From contig CM065809.1 in assembly GCA_033398695.1 (NCBI GenBank), positions 171,482,501 to 171,546,500 of the forward strand: a DNA stretch of 64,000 nt. The letters are read 5' to 3'. This DNA comes from Orobanche coerulescens (Eukaryota > Streptophyta > Magnoliopsida > Lamiales > Orobanchaceae). Numbering within the stretch: the first letter of the stretch is position 1; each line of letters starts with the position of its first letter. The notes under the pieces are model-generated. The model was not told where the DNA came from, made no database searches, and saw only the letters and a program-made list of their open reading frames with translations. A program made the translations under genes and the position numbers. Below, in pieces: positions 23,364 through 34,675 of this stretch.

Positions 23364-25798
23364 TGTAATACCTGGTTGTAATTCAGTCATTATCATTCAG
23401 TGCTTATCATTCTGTAATTGTCACTCAGTAATTTTCACTCATTAATGATCTTTTGTCACTCATATTCAATCATTGTATTCATCGTTCAGAGTAATTGTAT
23501 CGTGTATCAATCGTCATTCATCATCAATCTAGTTGGAGAATCGTCCGATGTTTATCATCGTTGTCATTTTCATAGTGTGATGTGTGTGAGTAGTAGTGCA
23601 CGCTACGTACTCTCTTTAGCGTGCGCTAATTGAGTACGGGTAGCGCACGCCACCTCTAAACACTAGCGCACGCTAGTTTGTTCAAGCAGGCAGTCCAGTA
23701 GGCACTGGACTGCAGTTGGGTTATAAGTAGCGCACACTACGAATGGTAAGTAGCGCGCGCTAGTAGGTCGGAGTAGCGCACGCTATGCAGCCGGTATAGC
23801 GCGTGCTAAGGACGGATCAGGCAGAGTTCAGTGGCTACTGGACTGCATTGGATAAATGCATAGCGCACGCTATGAGTGGTCTTAGCATACGCAAACGGTG
23901 TAGTAGCGCACGCTGAATATTGTATGTAGCGCGCGCTACCGAGATCAGATCAGGGAGCAGGAGGTTCTGGACTCCAGTACTGGGCATCAGATAATTCGTT
24001 AGCGCACGCTAACCATTGGTGTTAACGCACGCTAATTACATGGTTGTAGCGCACGCTACAAAAGGTACGTAGCGCACACTACCGTTGCAAACAGAGGGTA
24101 CTGGACTACCCAGTACACCCATTAGCGTACGCTAAGCACAGGAGCTAGCGCACGCTAACTGATGCTGCTATAAATAGGACAGTTCAGTCCTTTCTTCATC
24201 ATTTGTCATTTCTCTTCGTTTCTTCGACGGTTTTGGGTGATTCCGGGCGATTTGGAGAGTGTTCTTCGAGGTGTAATCATCAATCGTCATCTTCAAGCTT
24301 ACCATTCGGATTAATCATCATTTCATCATCCTCATCACATCAAATCAAGGTATTAATCTCTTGGATCTAGAATTTCGGATTTTTGGGTTTTTCCTCCCGA
24401 TTTCTTCGTGTAAGCTTGGATTGTTGTTGGAATATGTTAGATATGGATTATGTACCTTGGATGAATGTATTCCTACGAAATTATTGTTGTATATTTTGGA
24501 TTTCATGAACTTTGGGGTTGGCTTCGATTTATTTTGGGGGTTTTCGATTAGATCTTGTCGTTAACTCGAGTTGTGGATTCCTATGAGATTATTGATATCA
24601 TTGAAAGTGTTTTGATGGTTTGAAATACTCGTTTGGAGTTGGTTTTGATATATTCGGGACTTGGATATTATTGAAAGTTGTGTGGTTACTACGTATTCGT
24701 TAGAATGCCCCGATGAGTTTGATTATCGTTATATCGACTTTTGAGTTAGTCGTGTTTCGTTGCTTGATACGTGTATTGAACGGTTGTTGGTAATTATTGT
24801 TATTCAAGGTTGTTCGAGCGACCGACATCTCATTGTAGGACGTTTGTTCGAGGAAGGACATTCTTCACCGGTTGTGTAAGTTAATTTTTACTCAGTTAAA
24901 AGGATATTCACTCCTTTCGTTGTTGTTCATTCATAATCATAATTCATTCATAAAGTACTAACCGTATTGAAACTTGTAATTGTCACTTAATTACTTCATT
25001 CACGAGGAACGACGGTTCCAATCATTTCATTGAGCTGTCATTCATTTCACCATCATTTCATCTTGGTGAGTCATTATTTATTTTCGATGTCACTTTTGTT
25101 ATATCGTGGCATTCCGGGTCATACTGGCGTGCCGGTTGGTATGTGTAGGATTTTCATGTCGGGCACATTTAATTCGTGTGTTGGTTGCTGGCCTCACATT
25201 GGACTGTGCACACGAGTCGATTGCTTCGTGAGACTGATTAGGTACAAGACCATACGTGTATTCGATCGATACTCGGTGGCTTGTGCACGGACACATTTCC
25301 ATCCCGGGCGTAGTGTGGCGCCATCCTTTGAGTCGTAATGTTAGTTGATTCATATAGCATGTTTGATTGCGTATGTTTTCAACAGGATTGTGTTTATTCA
25401 ACTCTTGAGGATTGTTGTTCTGTGTAACTGACCCCGTTGGGGGATATTGTTTTTCAGATCATGGCAAGGCAAAAGCACGGGAAAAGCACGTTGACGGCGA
25501 GGAGTCCCAGTGATACTAGTAGGGGGCTCCAGTCTTTTCAGTCATTTATGTTTCTTTCATTTATTCCGTTGCAGATATTCCGTTTGAATACTCATTTTAT
25601 TCAGTGTTGTATATTTTATCTTCATATAAAATATACATGTATTCTGTATTATCTTGGGTGTGTTGTATGAAACTCCTCATCGGAGTAATTAATGTTGTAA
25701 TGTGGTTCGGTACTACATTTACCCTGTGTAATTCATTCATTTTCATTCGCCTCATGGATTGGGTCCACAGACCGTAATATCCGTCTACAGTTTACAAC
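23364..25798 (+). mobile_element. Element B, 3' LTR (about 2.4 kb)
   Basis: It begins TGTAATACCTGG after the PPT. U3 holds the palindrome cluster 23590-24160, then TATA at 24169-24176, a donor-like GT at 24350, a hairpin near 25432-25442 and an acceptor-like AG at 25456-25457. It matches the 5' LTR until about 25750. After that the terminal ~50 bp are rearranged: the GGTGGGTCCCAGTC block is shortened and the end reads CTACAGTTTACAACA instead of TTTGGGGTGTTACA. The right boundary is therefore approximate. Confidence 0.85.
23590..24160 (+). repeat. TAGCGCACGCTA palindrome cluster, B 3' LTR
   Basis: About sixteen copies of TAGCGYRCGCTA or close variants are spaced 15-60 bp apart and end about 10 bp upstream of TATA. 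They are interleaved with a second recurring motif, ACTGGACT or its inverted partner AGTCCAGT (near 23690, 23706, 23846, 23960 and 24101). Central dinucleotides vary (CA, CG, GC, TA) while the AGCG and CGCT arms are kept. Confidence 0.85.
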
Positions 25799-27125
25799 AG
25801 TGGTCCAATCAAGGAGGAGGTTTTCTCCATTCGTAGATTCGACACATGATATATGGAGAAAACATGCTTTCGTGGTTGAATCATCAAAATAATTTTTATA
25901 ATCGGAATCAATATCATCAACATCAGATGAGCCGAAGCCAAATACTTCAAGGCTAAGAATTTTCCGGTCCCCGTCTCTTATTAAATTGCATATAAGATTC
26001 TTGATTGCTTCTCGATCGGGATTCGGATGATTTTATTCTTCCGCTGCACATTTATTTTTGGCCCGAATCCCAGCATATTTATCATTTTCTAAAGGCATTT
26101 TTATTTATTTTTATTCATATATTGTTCGCTTTTAAGTTTTTGTATTACATGCGTCATGGAAAGGTTTGCATTGTTAATGGCAGGAAGCAATAAAGAAACA
26201 AGCCGGAAAACGACCAATGGGGTGAGAACTAGAGAAAGAGGGTGAAACTAGAAAATTGAAGAAACTGCCAAGTGAAACGACGCTCACTTTGCTCGGAGGC
26301 AAGTGAGCCAGCGGTAACTCTCACCGCGAGTGAACCCTGAACCCAGCGTTCGTTCAAAACTAAGCGATACGATGGACAAAAGAGTGATCAGGCTTTAGAG
26401 CTTTTTGCGTTTCTTTTCCTCTACTGTCGAGTCGGGGAAAATTGGCCTAACGTTAGGTCGGGATATAAGTACCATTGATTTATTAATAAATCAATCTACA
26501 CCATCAATTTATTTATAATCATTAAAATTTATTTAAATATTAAAATAATAATTTACAAATATACCCTGTAATTAATTTAACATCCAACTACAGTTTAAAA
26601 GTAATTAATTTCTCTCATTAATTATCGTTTTAAAATACTGTAAATCCTTATCAGCACTAATTACTTCAAATATATCGATTAAAATAGTTAAACAGTTCCA
26701 CAAAATCAAAACGATTAGAACCTCACTAGGGTTCTTCGTCTTCATCCCCATGCTTTGGTTCTGCTCCCGTGTGCTTATATCGATCGGGCCTGGCTTTGAA
26801 AGCATCACTCAGTCCGAAACCGGCTCTCATCTCTTCTCTAACCGATTCTGAAAGGAATAATCTATGTTCGACTAAAGGGCCATCATACCTATCGGATTGA
26901 AGGGGGATTCGCCCATGAAAAAGACTCGAGGTCGCTCAGAAGGCAGGTCTTTGATTGATCCCGGTATGCTGCAGAGCCCGAAGCCTAAGCCCATTACTTA
27001 ACGAAGGTGAGGCTCTCGCCCCAGATCATGTAAATTTCTTTGGGAATATCTCTGAATTTGAATACAAAAGATTTATTAAAATAACAACATTAAATTTAGA
27101 AATCTGCACAATGACCAGTGAATCC

Positions 27126-27166
<41 letters not shown>

Positions 27167-27440
27167 GATCATCATCTATGCCTAATTGCCTACGTCCAAT
27201 TATTCCAAAATTAGCAAAGTTTTTTTCTCTTTAAATTTGTTACTATGAGGCAGTTTAAGTGTGTGCTCCGCCTGTGTATTAACGATGAAAGCAATTGGTT
27301 CCTGTGTTCTCCATTTTGTATAATTTTTAACATTGGATTACTTGGTTGCATTGGTTCACTTCCTACTCCATATTGAACTTTCTTCAGTTATTTAAGCTAT
27401 CCTAGCTCTTTAATCACTGATCCCTATCTCCCTTTCTAAG
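25799..27440. other. Non-LTR DNA, no recognisable gene
   Basis: This stretch follows B. No LTR termini, PBS or PPT are seen, and I found no convincing coding frame. The part 26230-26400 and 26720-27030 is richer in GC than its surroundings and reads like unique sequence, while 26480-26720 is very AT-rich. A TTA microsatellite lies at 27127-27166. The end of this stretch is probably intron of the Ca2+-ATPase pseudogene (acceptor at 27440). Confidence 0.4.
27127..27166. repeat. (TTA)n microsatellite
   Basis: About thirteen uninterrupted ATT/TTA units. It produces an apparent run of isoleucines in one frame, which is not coding. Confidence 0.95.
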
Positions 27441-27538
27441 GTTGCAATGACTGGAGATGGAGTCATCAGTCAATGATGCACCTGCCTAGAAAAAGCAGAG
27501 AGTGGAATTGCATGGGATCTGGCACTGCAGTAGCTAAG
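27441..27538 (+). pseudogene. ER-type Ca2+-ATPase (ECA3-like) pseudogene, exon fragment 1
   Basis: After an AG acceptor at 27439-27440 the sequence reads VAMTGDGV, the P-type ATPase TGDGVND hinge motif. An 8-base insertion shifts the frame before NDAPA; a TAG replaces the next Leu codon and further small changes follow. The DNA still matches a KKA..GIAMGSGTAVAK segment when read across frames. It ends CTAAG|GT at 27538, a good donor. P-type IIA pumps move Ca2+ into ER/Golgi using ATP. The wording SGTAVAK followed by SASDM fits the ECA3-like branch. With broken frames it cannot be functional. The identification is from memory of family motifs. Confidence 0.75.
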
Positions 27539-27789
27539 GTATATTCCTTAGGCTCAATTCATTTAAGGTATCAATCTTTGCATCACTATTATATAATTCG
27601 ATTTTATCTCCTAACATGAAAATAGCTCTTCGGTCTGTTGACCCACTATTCAAAATTAGCTAAAACTGGGTGAATGCGTCCTCAATGTCTGCTGCTCAGT
27701 GACACGGCATTTGGTTTTGAGTTATGTTTAATCTCTTGGTGCACAAATGTCTGATGAATTAGTTTCTTTGTTCATATTTGATCTTTCAG

Positions 27790-27840
27790 AGTGCTTCGGA
27801 TATGATTCTAGTGGATGATAATTTTGCCACAATTGTTGCA
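27790..27840 (+). pseudogene. ER-type Ca2+-ATPase (ECA3-like) pseudogene, exon fragment 2
   Basis: Flanked by TTTCAG at 27784-27789 and GTAAG at 27841, this 51-bp exon reads SASDMILVDDNFATIVA in frame. It is the conserved SASDMVLADDNF(A/S)TIV segment after the hinge of P-type IIA Ca2+ pumps. It directly continues exon fragment 1 across a 251-bp intron. Retained introns and splice sites show a genomic-fragment duplication, not a reverse-transcribed copy. No further exons could be recognised downstream up to 28950, although intron-like AT-rich sequence continues. Confidence 0.8.
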
Positions 27841-29047
27841 GTAAGATTTACGTTTCCATTTTTCTTTGAACGAATTGCCAAATTACCTGAGAAGTATTGA
27901 ATACGTTCTCTAAACTCTCTTCATTGTATTCAAAATATTTCACATTTGCTTTAGTCGATTCATTCGACTAACTTAAATACCTCTCAGGATTTTTAAAGAG
28001 TATTTGTGATGGTTGGATTGTGTATTGTTATGTGAAGTGTATGTGAGATGTTTGCATTGTCAGCGAATATCAAGTCGTGCTGCTGTTGCTAAAATATCAA
28101 CCTCATGATGCATTGTCAGTGAATATCAACCTATTCCGCTTATTGATATTTTGAAGTATGAGCGGTATATCCAGTTAAACTCACACCAGCAAATTCCTTT
28201 CTGGATTGTAAATGTCTTATATGTTCAGGTTGTTTTTTCCTTCTGCAGTATTATTTTTTTCCTTCAGGTTTGCTTTTTGCAAATTTATTTTTTCTTAGAT
28301 GATCTTGAAAGAAAGGTGTTTGAATGGGCTGATATCCAAAAAAAATAGAGAAAATATCTGATATTTTTCATGGAAAAGGTCCAGAGTGGGATATACTTCA
28401 TAAAAGTAGGCTTCCCTTCCAACACCTCAGAGTTTCAAATATTGGATGAGCCATCTGACAAAGTGAATGAAGTCAGAAAAAGAGCATGTAGAGCACCTAA
28501 GGAGTCGGTTGAACTGTCAAGAAGATGAGCCCCGTGATTTCACTGGATCAGTTGATAAAGCACAGCTTATGGGCTCGAAGAATTTGGATTTTTTTAAAAT
28601 AACTATATAGAAAAATGATGGTCCAGTTTAAGGCCAATTTCTTGATGATATTAATTTGTCAAGAAACGGTCATGTCCTAGTCATGTGACCTCAAATATGG
28701 GGAGAGTCAATTATGTGATACAATATGATTAAATGGATTGTATTTATGTCCATGTCTTATCTAAATAATTGGTAAACTAAAAATATTGTTTTATTCAATA
28801 ATTGTAATTGCTGAAGATTTGGTGCCATTAAATTAAGCAAAAGATAAATATAGTAAAATTAGTATGACACTATTTGATTCTAAGAAAATTTCTTTGAGCT
28901 TTTTATTTATATATTTTTAAGTTCAATAGCAGTCTTTCATAATTTTCCTCTCAATTTGCTGAACACGAAAATTATTGTTTATTTAAATGACAATTTGACC
29001 AAACAAAAGGTAAATTTTAACTTAAGAAAATAAATTTCATCTAACGT
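27841..29047. other. Intron-like AT-rich sequence after the Ca2+-ATPase fragment
   Basis: This is T-rich sequence with no recognisable exon. A 65-codon frame at 28151-28348 has no family resemblance that I can see. From about 28740 the composition becomes strongly AT-rich, grading into the tandem array. Confidence 0.4.
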
Positions 29048-29846
29048 CATAATCGGTTGACATTATACATAATCAATTGAAATTGTACATAATTGATAGA
29101 AATTATGCATAATTGACTTGAAATTATACACAATTGGTTGAGATTATGCATAATCAATTAGAAATTGTACATAGTTAGTGGAACGTATGATTAATCGATT
29201 TGAAATTAAATATAATTGGTCAAAATTCTACATAATTAGTCGAAATTATAGATAATTGGTCTAATGTGTGTATAATTTGTTGAAATTATTAATAATCGAT
29301 TTGAAATTTTTACAAAATTGGTTTAAATTGTACAAAATTTGTCTGAATTATACATAATTGGTGAACATTATATAATATGTTGAAATTATACATGATCGAA
29401 TTGAAATTATACATAATTGCTCGAAATTGAACATAATGAAATTATACTTAATCGATTCGAAATTTTACATAACTGGTCGAAATTGTACAATTTCAACAAA
29501 TTGTATATAATTTGTTGAAATTATATTTAAAATTATACATGATCGAGTTGAAATTACACATAATTGATTTGCAAGTGTACATAGTCGGTCGAAATTAAAT
29601 ATAATTGTTTTGAAAACTTTACATGATCGGCTTGAAATTGTACACAATCGATTTGTAATTGTACATAATCGATTTGAAATTACATATAATTGTTCAAATT
29701 AATAAATTATTTTATGTTAAAATGTGCATAGATTGAGACTGCATATATTTGGTTTAAATTATATATAATCGATCTGAAATTATACACAGTCGATTTGAAA
29801 TTTTATATAATTGGTCGAAAATATAAATAATCGATTTGAAATTATG
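29048..29846. repeat. AT-rich ~20/21-bp tandem array, block 1
   Basis: It alternates two related units, roughly GAAATTRTACATAATCGATTT and GAAATTRTACATAATTGGTC, giving a dimer of about 41 bp with many point differences. No coding content. The same unit recurs at 30481-31016, 33363-33708 and 51844-53058. Confidence 0.85.
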
Positions 29847-30480
29847 ACATGGATCATTGCACTATGTACTATAGTTTCACTTATATGAATTAATTTACCG
29901 TATGATGTAGATAAAGTTCGTTAGTATATTTGAGTGCATTTTGCAAGTAGGGTGATATTGTTATAGTTTCAATTTATAAACAATCGAAATTTATGTACCC
30001 GGATCATATTTGTGTAATGATTAATTTAATTTAATTGCTTTTGAGAATCAATTTTCTTAATTATAATTCACGCCACACAAACGAGGGGCATTTCTATCCT
30101 AAGTTTTCTTAATTACATTTGATCTCAAAATGGAGTAATTGTAATAATCTTCTTTATTTACAATTCAAGAACACTGATGTATTTTTAATATTTTTCTTAA
30201 TTTAAAATTCAAACCTCTAATAAATCTGGAGTAAAATTCCTTGATTACATTTAGGCTCAAGCTGAGGCAATTGTAATCTTTCCTAATTACAATTCAAGCA
30301 CAACTATGGTACTTTTAGTAAGTTTTCTTAATTAAAATTCATGCCAAACTTAAACTTGATGGCATTTGACATAATTTTCAATACTTGTACTTAGCCACAT
30401 ATTCAACTAAAACACGATTAGAACTAATTTCTCAAAACTATTTTTTCTTGTTCAATATTGGATTTTTTTTAAATAGAGTT
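29847..30480. repeat. Spacer with ~100-bp imperfect repeats between tandem blocks
   Basis: Three imperfect units share TTTCTTAATTA(C/A)A(T/A)TT and AATTGTAATAATCTT-type stretches (near 30050-30370). There is no coding potential and no mobile-element end. Confidence 0.5.
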
Positions 30481-31016
30481 TTACATAATTAGGCAAAATA
30501 TGTACATATTTGGTTGAAATTATGTATAATCAATTAAAATATGTATAATCCATTTGAAATGGTACACAATTGGTTGAAATTATACATAATCAATGAAATA
30601 TACTCGATTTGAAACTGTACATAATCGATTTTAAAATGTACATAATCAATTTGAAATTGTACATAATTGGTCGAAATTATATAGAGTAATTAGTTGAAAT
30701 TGTACATGATAAATGTGAAATTATACATAATTGGTCAAAATTATATATACTAATTAGTTGCGATTGTACATGATCGATTTGAAAATACATGATTAATTTG
30801 AAATTAAACATAATTGGTCGAAATGGTACATAATAGGTCGAAATTATATACCCTAAGTTGTAATAGTACATGATCGATTTGAAATTGAACATAATTGATT
30901 GAAATTATTTATAATTGTACACGGTCGATTTGAAATATACATAATTGGTCGAAGTTATTTATAATTAGTTGTGATTGTACATGATCGATTTGAAATTAAA
31001 TATAATTGGTCGAAAT
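30481..31016. repeat. AT-rich tandem array, block 2
   Basis: Same unit as block 1. It contains a longer higher-order stretch, GAAATGGTACATAATAGGTC followed by a TATATAC..TAAGTTGTAATAGTACATGATCG-type sequence, that recurs at 33358, about 52795 and about 52984. It ends in GAAAT at 31012-31016, the target duplication of the solo LTR. Confidence 0.85.
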
Positions 31017-33357
31017 TGTAACACCCCCAAAAACCATCCGGGATATTACAGCGTCGTGGGTCCCGCGCCAGAACCCACTAGGCTAAAAACCATTTCAAAA
31101 ACATTTAAAAACGCCAAAAGGCCGATGACGGTAATATTTTAAATACCCAAAACATAGTTCTCAAATACCGTCACAAAAATAACAGTTGAAAATACAAGGC
31201 AAAATGCCAAATCTCGATAGTTCAAAATGTACGTTAAGTCACTCCTTAAATGTACCGACAAAATAGTTTAGGAAAAAGGGTTTAACGAAATAACTCAAGT
31301 TCGCAAAATGCAAAAAGGCCATTTGGAATACACACGAGTTGGTAGAAATACCAGAAAGCCATTTTGAAATATACACACACAGCGGAGAAAAACACAATTC
31401 AAAAATACACAATTGCAGCGGAAATAAAACAACCAGAAAGAATACTCAATTCTCCGAAAACATGACATAGTCAGTATCACCCGGGAAACTCATCTCTTCA
31501 CGACCGCTACTAGCTCGATCTCCGAGTACCTAAAAATAAAGCCCACGACGGGGTCAACTACAATACTCAACAATGATATCGATCACATCAATATAAATAA
31601 TTACATACCAATGTAATAACGAAGTAAGAATACTACCAACATAATCTTACCGTCATAACCATACAAATCCATACCAAATCAATCCTTAACATATTCCACA
31701 ATTCCCATTCTCAAAATGACAAAATGAACTCAACAACAATTGTTTGTACTGTATTCAAACAATACCAAGTATCCTCAAAACATCATCATAACTCATAAGT
31801 GTGGGATGAACCAACTGTGCCAAATCCTGTCCGTCGGATTACACAATCAAATCTCAACCTGGATAAACCAATAATACACAACATATCTGTAGATCAACTA
31901 CCACATGATAATGATAACAAATCCCAACATCGACGTACAGTACAAATGCTTATACGATCAATAACAATGATCAACCAATACATCAACTAAGAATATCATC
32001 GACATGATAACTCTAATATGACCAACAAAAGATCAACGATAACCGAGAGTACCCTTAACATGGTAAACTCCCAACACGATCAACAAAGATCAACAATAAC
32101 CGAGAATACCCTCAACGTGGTAAACTCCAAACACGATCAACAAAGGATCAACAATAACCGAAAATACCCTCAACAAGGTAAACTCCGACACGATCAACAA
32201 AGATCAACAATAACCGAGAATACCCTCAACAAGGTAAACTCCGACACGAACAACAAAGATCAACAATAACCGAGAATACCCTCAACAAGGTAAACTCCGA
32301 CACGATCAACAAAGATCAACAATAACCGAGAATACCCTCAACAAGGTAAACTCCGACACGATCAACAAAGATCAACAATAACCGAGAATACCCTCAACAA
32401 GGTAAACTCCAAACGATCAACAATAATGGATCTCAAAGAAATAACCCCGACTGTCGAACATACCCCTCGGACGTATGAACAACCTAGTCGCAAACCGTCA
32501 AACATATCCAATCATACATGGACTATGAACGACCAAACAATATGGCTCAAAGATGGACGTCACAGTACGCCCGATCTGGAAATGTGTCCGTGCACATGTC
32601 CACCCCGTATACGGAATCCAGGATATACGTGGGACATATACCTAATTAGCCTCACGAACTACGTCTCGTGTGCACGGTTCAATGCGGAAACATCCACGCA
32701 TAACCATCATGCGCCCGGCTAAAAATCCTACACAATAACCAATCGGCATGCAGATATGACTCCAGATATGTCACGATGCAACATGACAATGAAACTCAAA
32801 GAATCACATATCCAATAAGGATCAAAAGACTCACCGAAGTGAACAAAGACAAACTGACAAAGAAAAGTCGACACAACTAATCAATATCCAAAAACAACAA
32901 TCCTAGAATCATCATCCCCGAAAAATGATCAACACGATCAACAATCTCAATACAATCAGTCCTCGGATCATCATCCCTCAACGAAATAATCAATACGGAT
33001 CCCAATATACGAAACATCATCGTAAAACATATACAACAACTCAACATAATAATTATCTTCATAACTGAACAATACTTAAATTACCTCAAAGCCGAAGACA
33101 ATATCCTTTCCACGAACCAACATCCTTGAACGAATACAACCTGATAATATTCTCATATGATATACCCGATATCAAAAATTAAAACAACATGATATACGAT
33201 ATCCTCAAATGTAGTTGTCTACCAAATACGTCAATTATACGAATACGACTGTCTCAGTTCTCAATTTATTTTATCCATACTGTATAGACACCAAGCTATG
33301 CAGTATATCTCAGATAAAATAACGCGAAAAACTTATACTGAAAATCTGGGTATTACA
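31017..33357 (-). mobile_element. Solo LTR (minus strand) with GAAAT target duplication
   Basis: It runs TGTAACACCCCC...CTGGGTATTACA, that is, LTR ends in minus orientation. It is flanked by GAAAT at 31012-31016 and 33358-33362, the 5-bp duplication expected for Ty3/Gypsy. There is no internal region, so it is the product of LTR-LTR recombination. The end block GGGATATTACAGCGTCGTGG resembles that of F and H. It lacks the palindrome array seen in other LTRs here, and I see no clear TATA box. A 56-bp tandem repeat occupies its middle. Confidence 0.92.
32020..32425 (-). repeat. 56-bp tandem repeat in the solo LTR
   Basis: About seven units contain GATCAACAATAACCGAGAAT and CCCTCAACAAGGTAAACTCC; the central ones are virtually identical. 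Diverged single units occur in element F at 10735-10860. 56 is not a multiple of 3, so the apparent repetitive peptide frame is not coding. Confidence 0.9.
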
Positions 33358-33362
33358 GAAAT

Positions 33363-33708
33363 GGTACATAATAGATCAAAATTATATACAGTAAGTTGTA
33401 ATAGTACATGATCGATTTGAAATCGAACATAATTGATTGAAATTATTTATAATTAGTTGTAATTATACATGATCGATTTGAAATTATATATAATTGGCCG
33501 AAATTATTTATAATTAGTTGTCATTGTACATGATCGATTTAAATATAATTCGTTGAGATTTGAAATTATACATAATTGATTGAGATTGAACATAATTGAT
33601 CGAGAGTAAACACAATTGGCCTTAATTGAATATACTTGATTTGAAATTGCACATAATCGATTTGAAAATGTAGATGATCTATTGAAAATAAACATTATTG
33701 GTCGAAAT
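33363..33708. repeat. AT-rich tandem array, block 3
   Basis: Continuation of block 2 after the solo LTR; it ends in GAAAT (33704-33708), the left target duplication of element D. Confidence 0.85.
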
Positions 33709-33956
33709 TGTAATATCCGCATTTTTCTTTCCCTTGTATTTTTTTTTTCTTTTTCGGCGTATTTCCCGATAGTAGTGACCCTCGTGTATCTTTCAGTGTA
33801 TCTTTCCTATTATCTATGGATTTTATTCCCGTTATTGTTGTGCGGAACCGCCGTTTCGGGGTTGCCGTGGATCCATTCTATGTTATGATGCCTGTTGAGA
33901 TGTTCCGTTTGATGTTTCGTTCACCTTCCGGTGTTTTGGACCGTTCATATTTCATA

Positions 33957-34485
33957 CCTAGCGCACGCTATTTTTCTGCATAGCGCACGCTAGGGGTCCC
34001 ATAGTAGCGCACGCTACGTTTGTTTCGTAGCGCGCGCTAGCGAGTTAGCCCTGGGAGTGGCGGCTATTTTTCCAAATTACGATCGGCGTATTAGCGTACG
34101 CTACGTAGACTAGCGCACGCTAATGTCGAGAGGCTAGCGCACGCTGATGATGCCCGGTAGCGTGCGCTAGCGTGAGTGTCCAGTACTGGACAGTTTACTA
34201 CTGAACCCGGTCAGGTGCCAGTTAGCGCACGCTACGCTTGTATGGTAGCGCACGCTATCGGATCAAGTGAGTTCTGGACATTTTGTCACTGGACTCGACT
34301 GATGCCCAGGTAGCGCACGCTATTGGTCGATAGCGCGCGCTACCGATAGGTTATTAGCGCACGCTACATTTGGAGTAGCGCACGCTAACGCCGTAAGTCC
34401 GCTACCGGATCGACGCTAATCGCTTGGCTGTAATTTTATCCGTTAGCGCACGCTAACCTTGAGGGATTAGCGCGCGCTAACACTC
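33957..34485 (+). repeat. TAGCGCACGCTA palindrome cluster, D 5' LTR
   Basis: About sixteen copies of TAGCGYRCGCTA (centres CA, CG, TA or TG) in about 530 bp, the last one 7-10 bp upstream of TATA. Interleaved are CAGTACTGGACAG and ACTGGACTCG-type motifs (near 34180 and 34290). The 3' LTR repeats the arrangement at 49886-50420. Confidence 0.9.
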
Positions 34486-34491
34486 CCTGGC

Positions 34492-34499
34492 TATATAAA
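34492..34499 (+). promoter_or_regulatory. TATA box of element D 5' LTR
   Basis: TATATAAA directly follows the last palindrome. It recurs in the 3' LTR at 50429-50436. Confidence 0.72.
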
Positions 34500-34675
34500 C
34501 CAGGGAGTTGACCGAGATAAACATAATTTCTCATTTCTTCCTCTCTCCGCGGCGAAGGCGATTCCGGGGCGATTTCCTTGGCGATTTCTTCCTCCAATCA
34601 TCTCATCCAACATATTTCTTGAGTTCTTGGAGTATTATAACAACATTAACACGAAATCTTTCATCCTAATCTACG

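Noticed and set aside
28151..28348. 65-codon frame downstream of the ATPase fragment
   Set aside because: Hydrophobic T-rich reading without any family resemblance or splice context.
25799..29047. Helitron or Pack-MULE carrying the Ca2+-ATPase fragment
   Set aside because: I saw no convincing terminal inverted repeats, and no TC...CTRR ends with a terminal hairpin.
32018..32269. Repetitive peptide frame in the solo LTR
   Set aside because: The underlying 56-bp unit is not a multiple of 3, so the peptide pattern changes frame from unit to unit.
33957..34485. Regularly repeated short palindromes with unlike spacers resemble a CRISPR array
   Set aside because: Spacing is irregular, the 12-bp unit varies at its centre, it lies in LTR promoters of plant retrotransposons and there are no cas genes.
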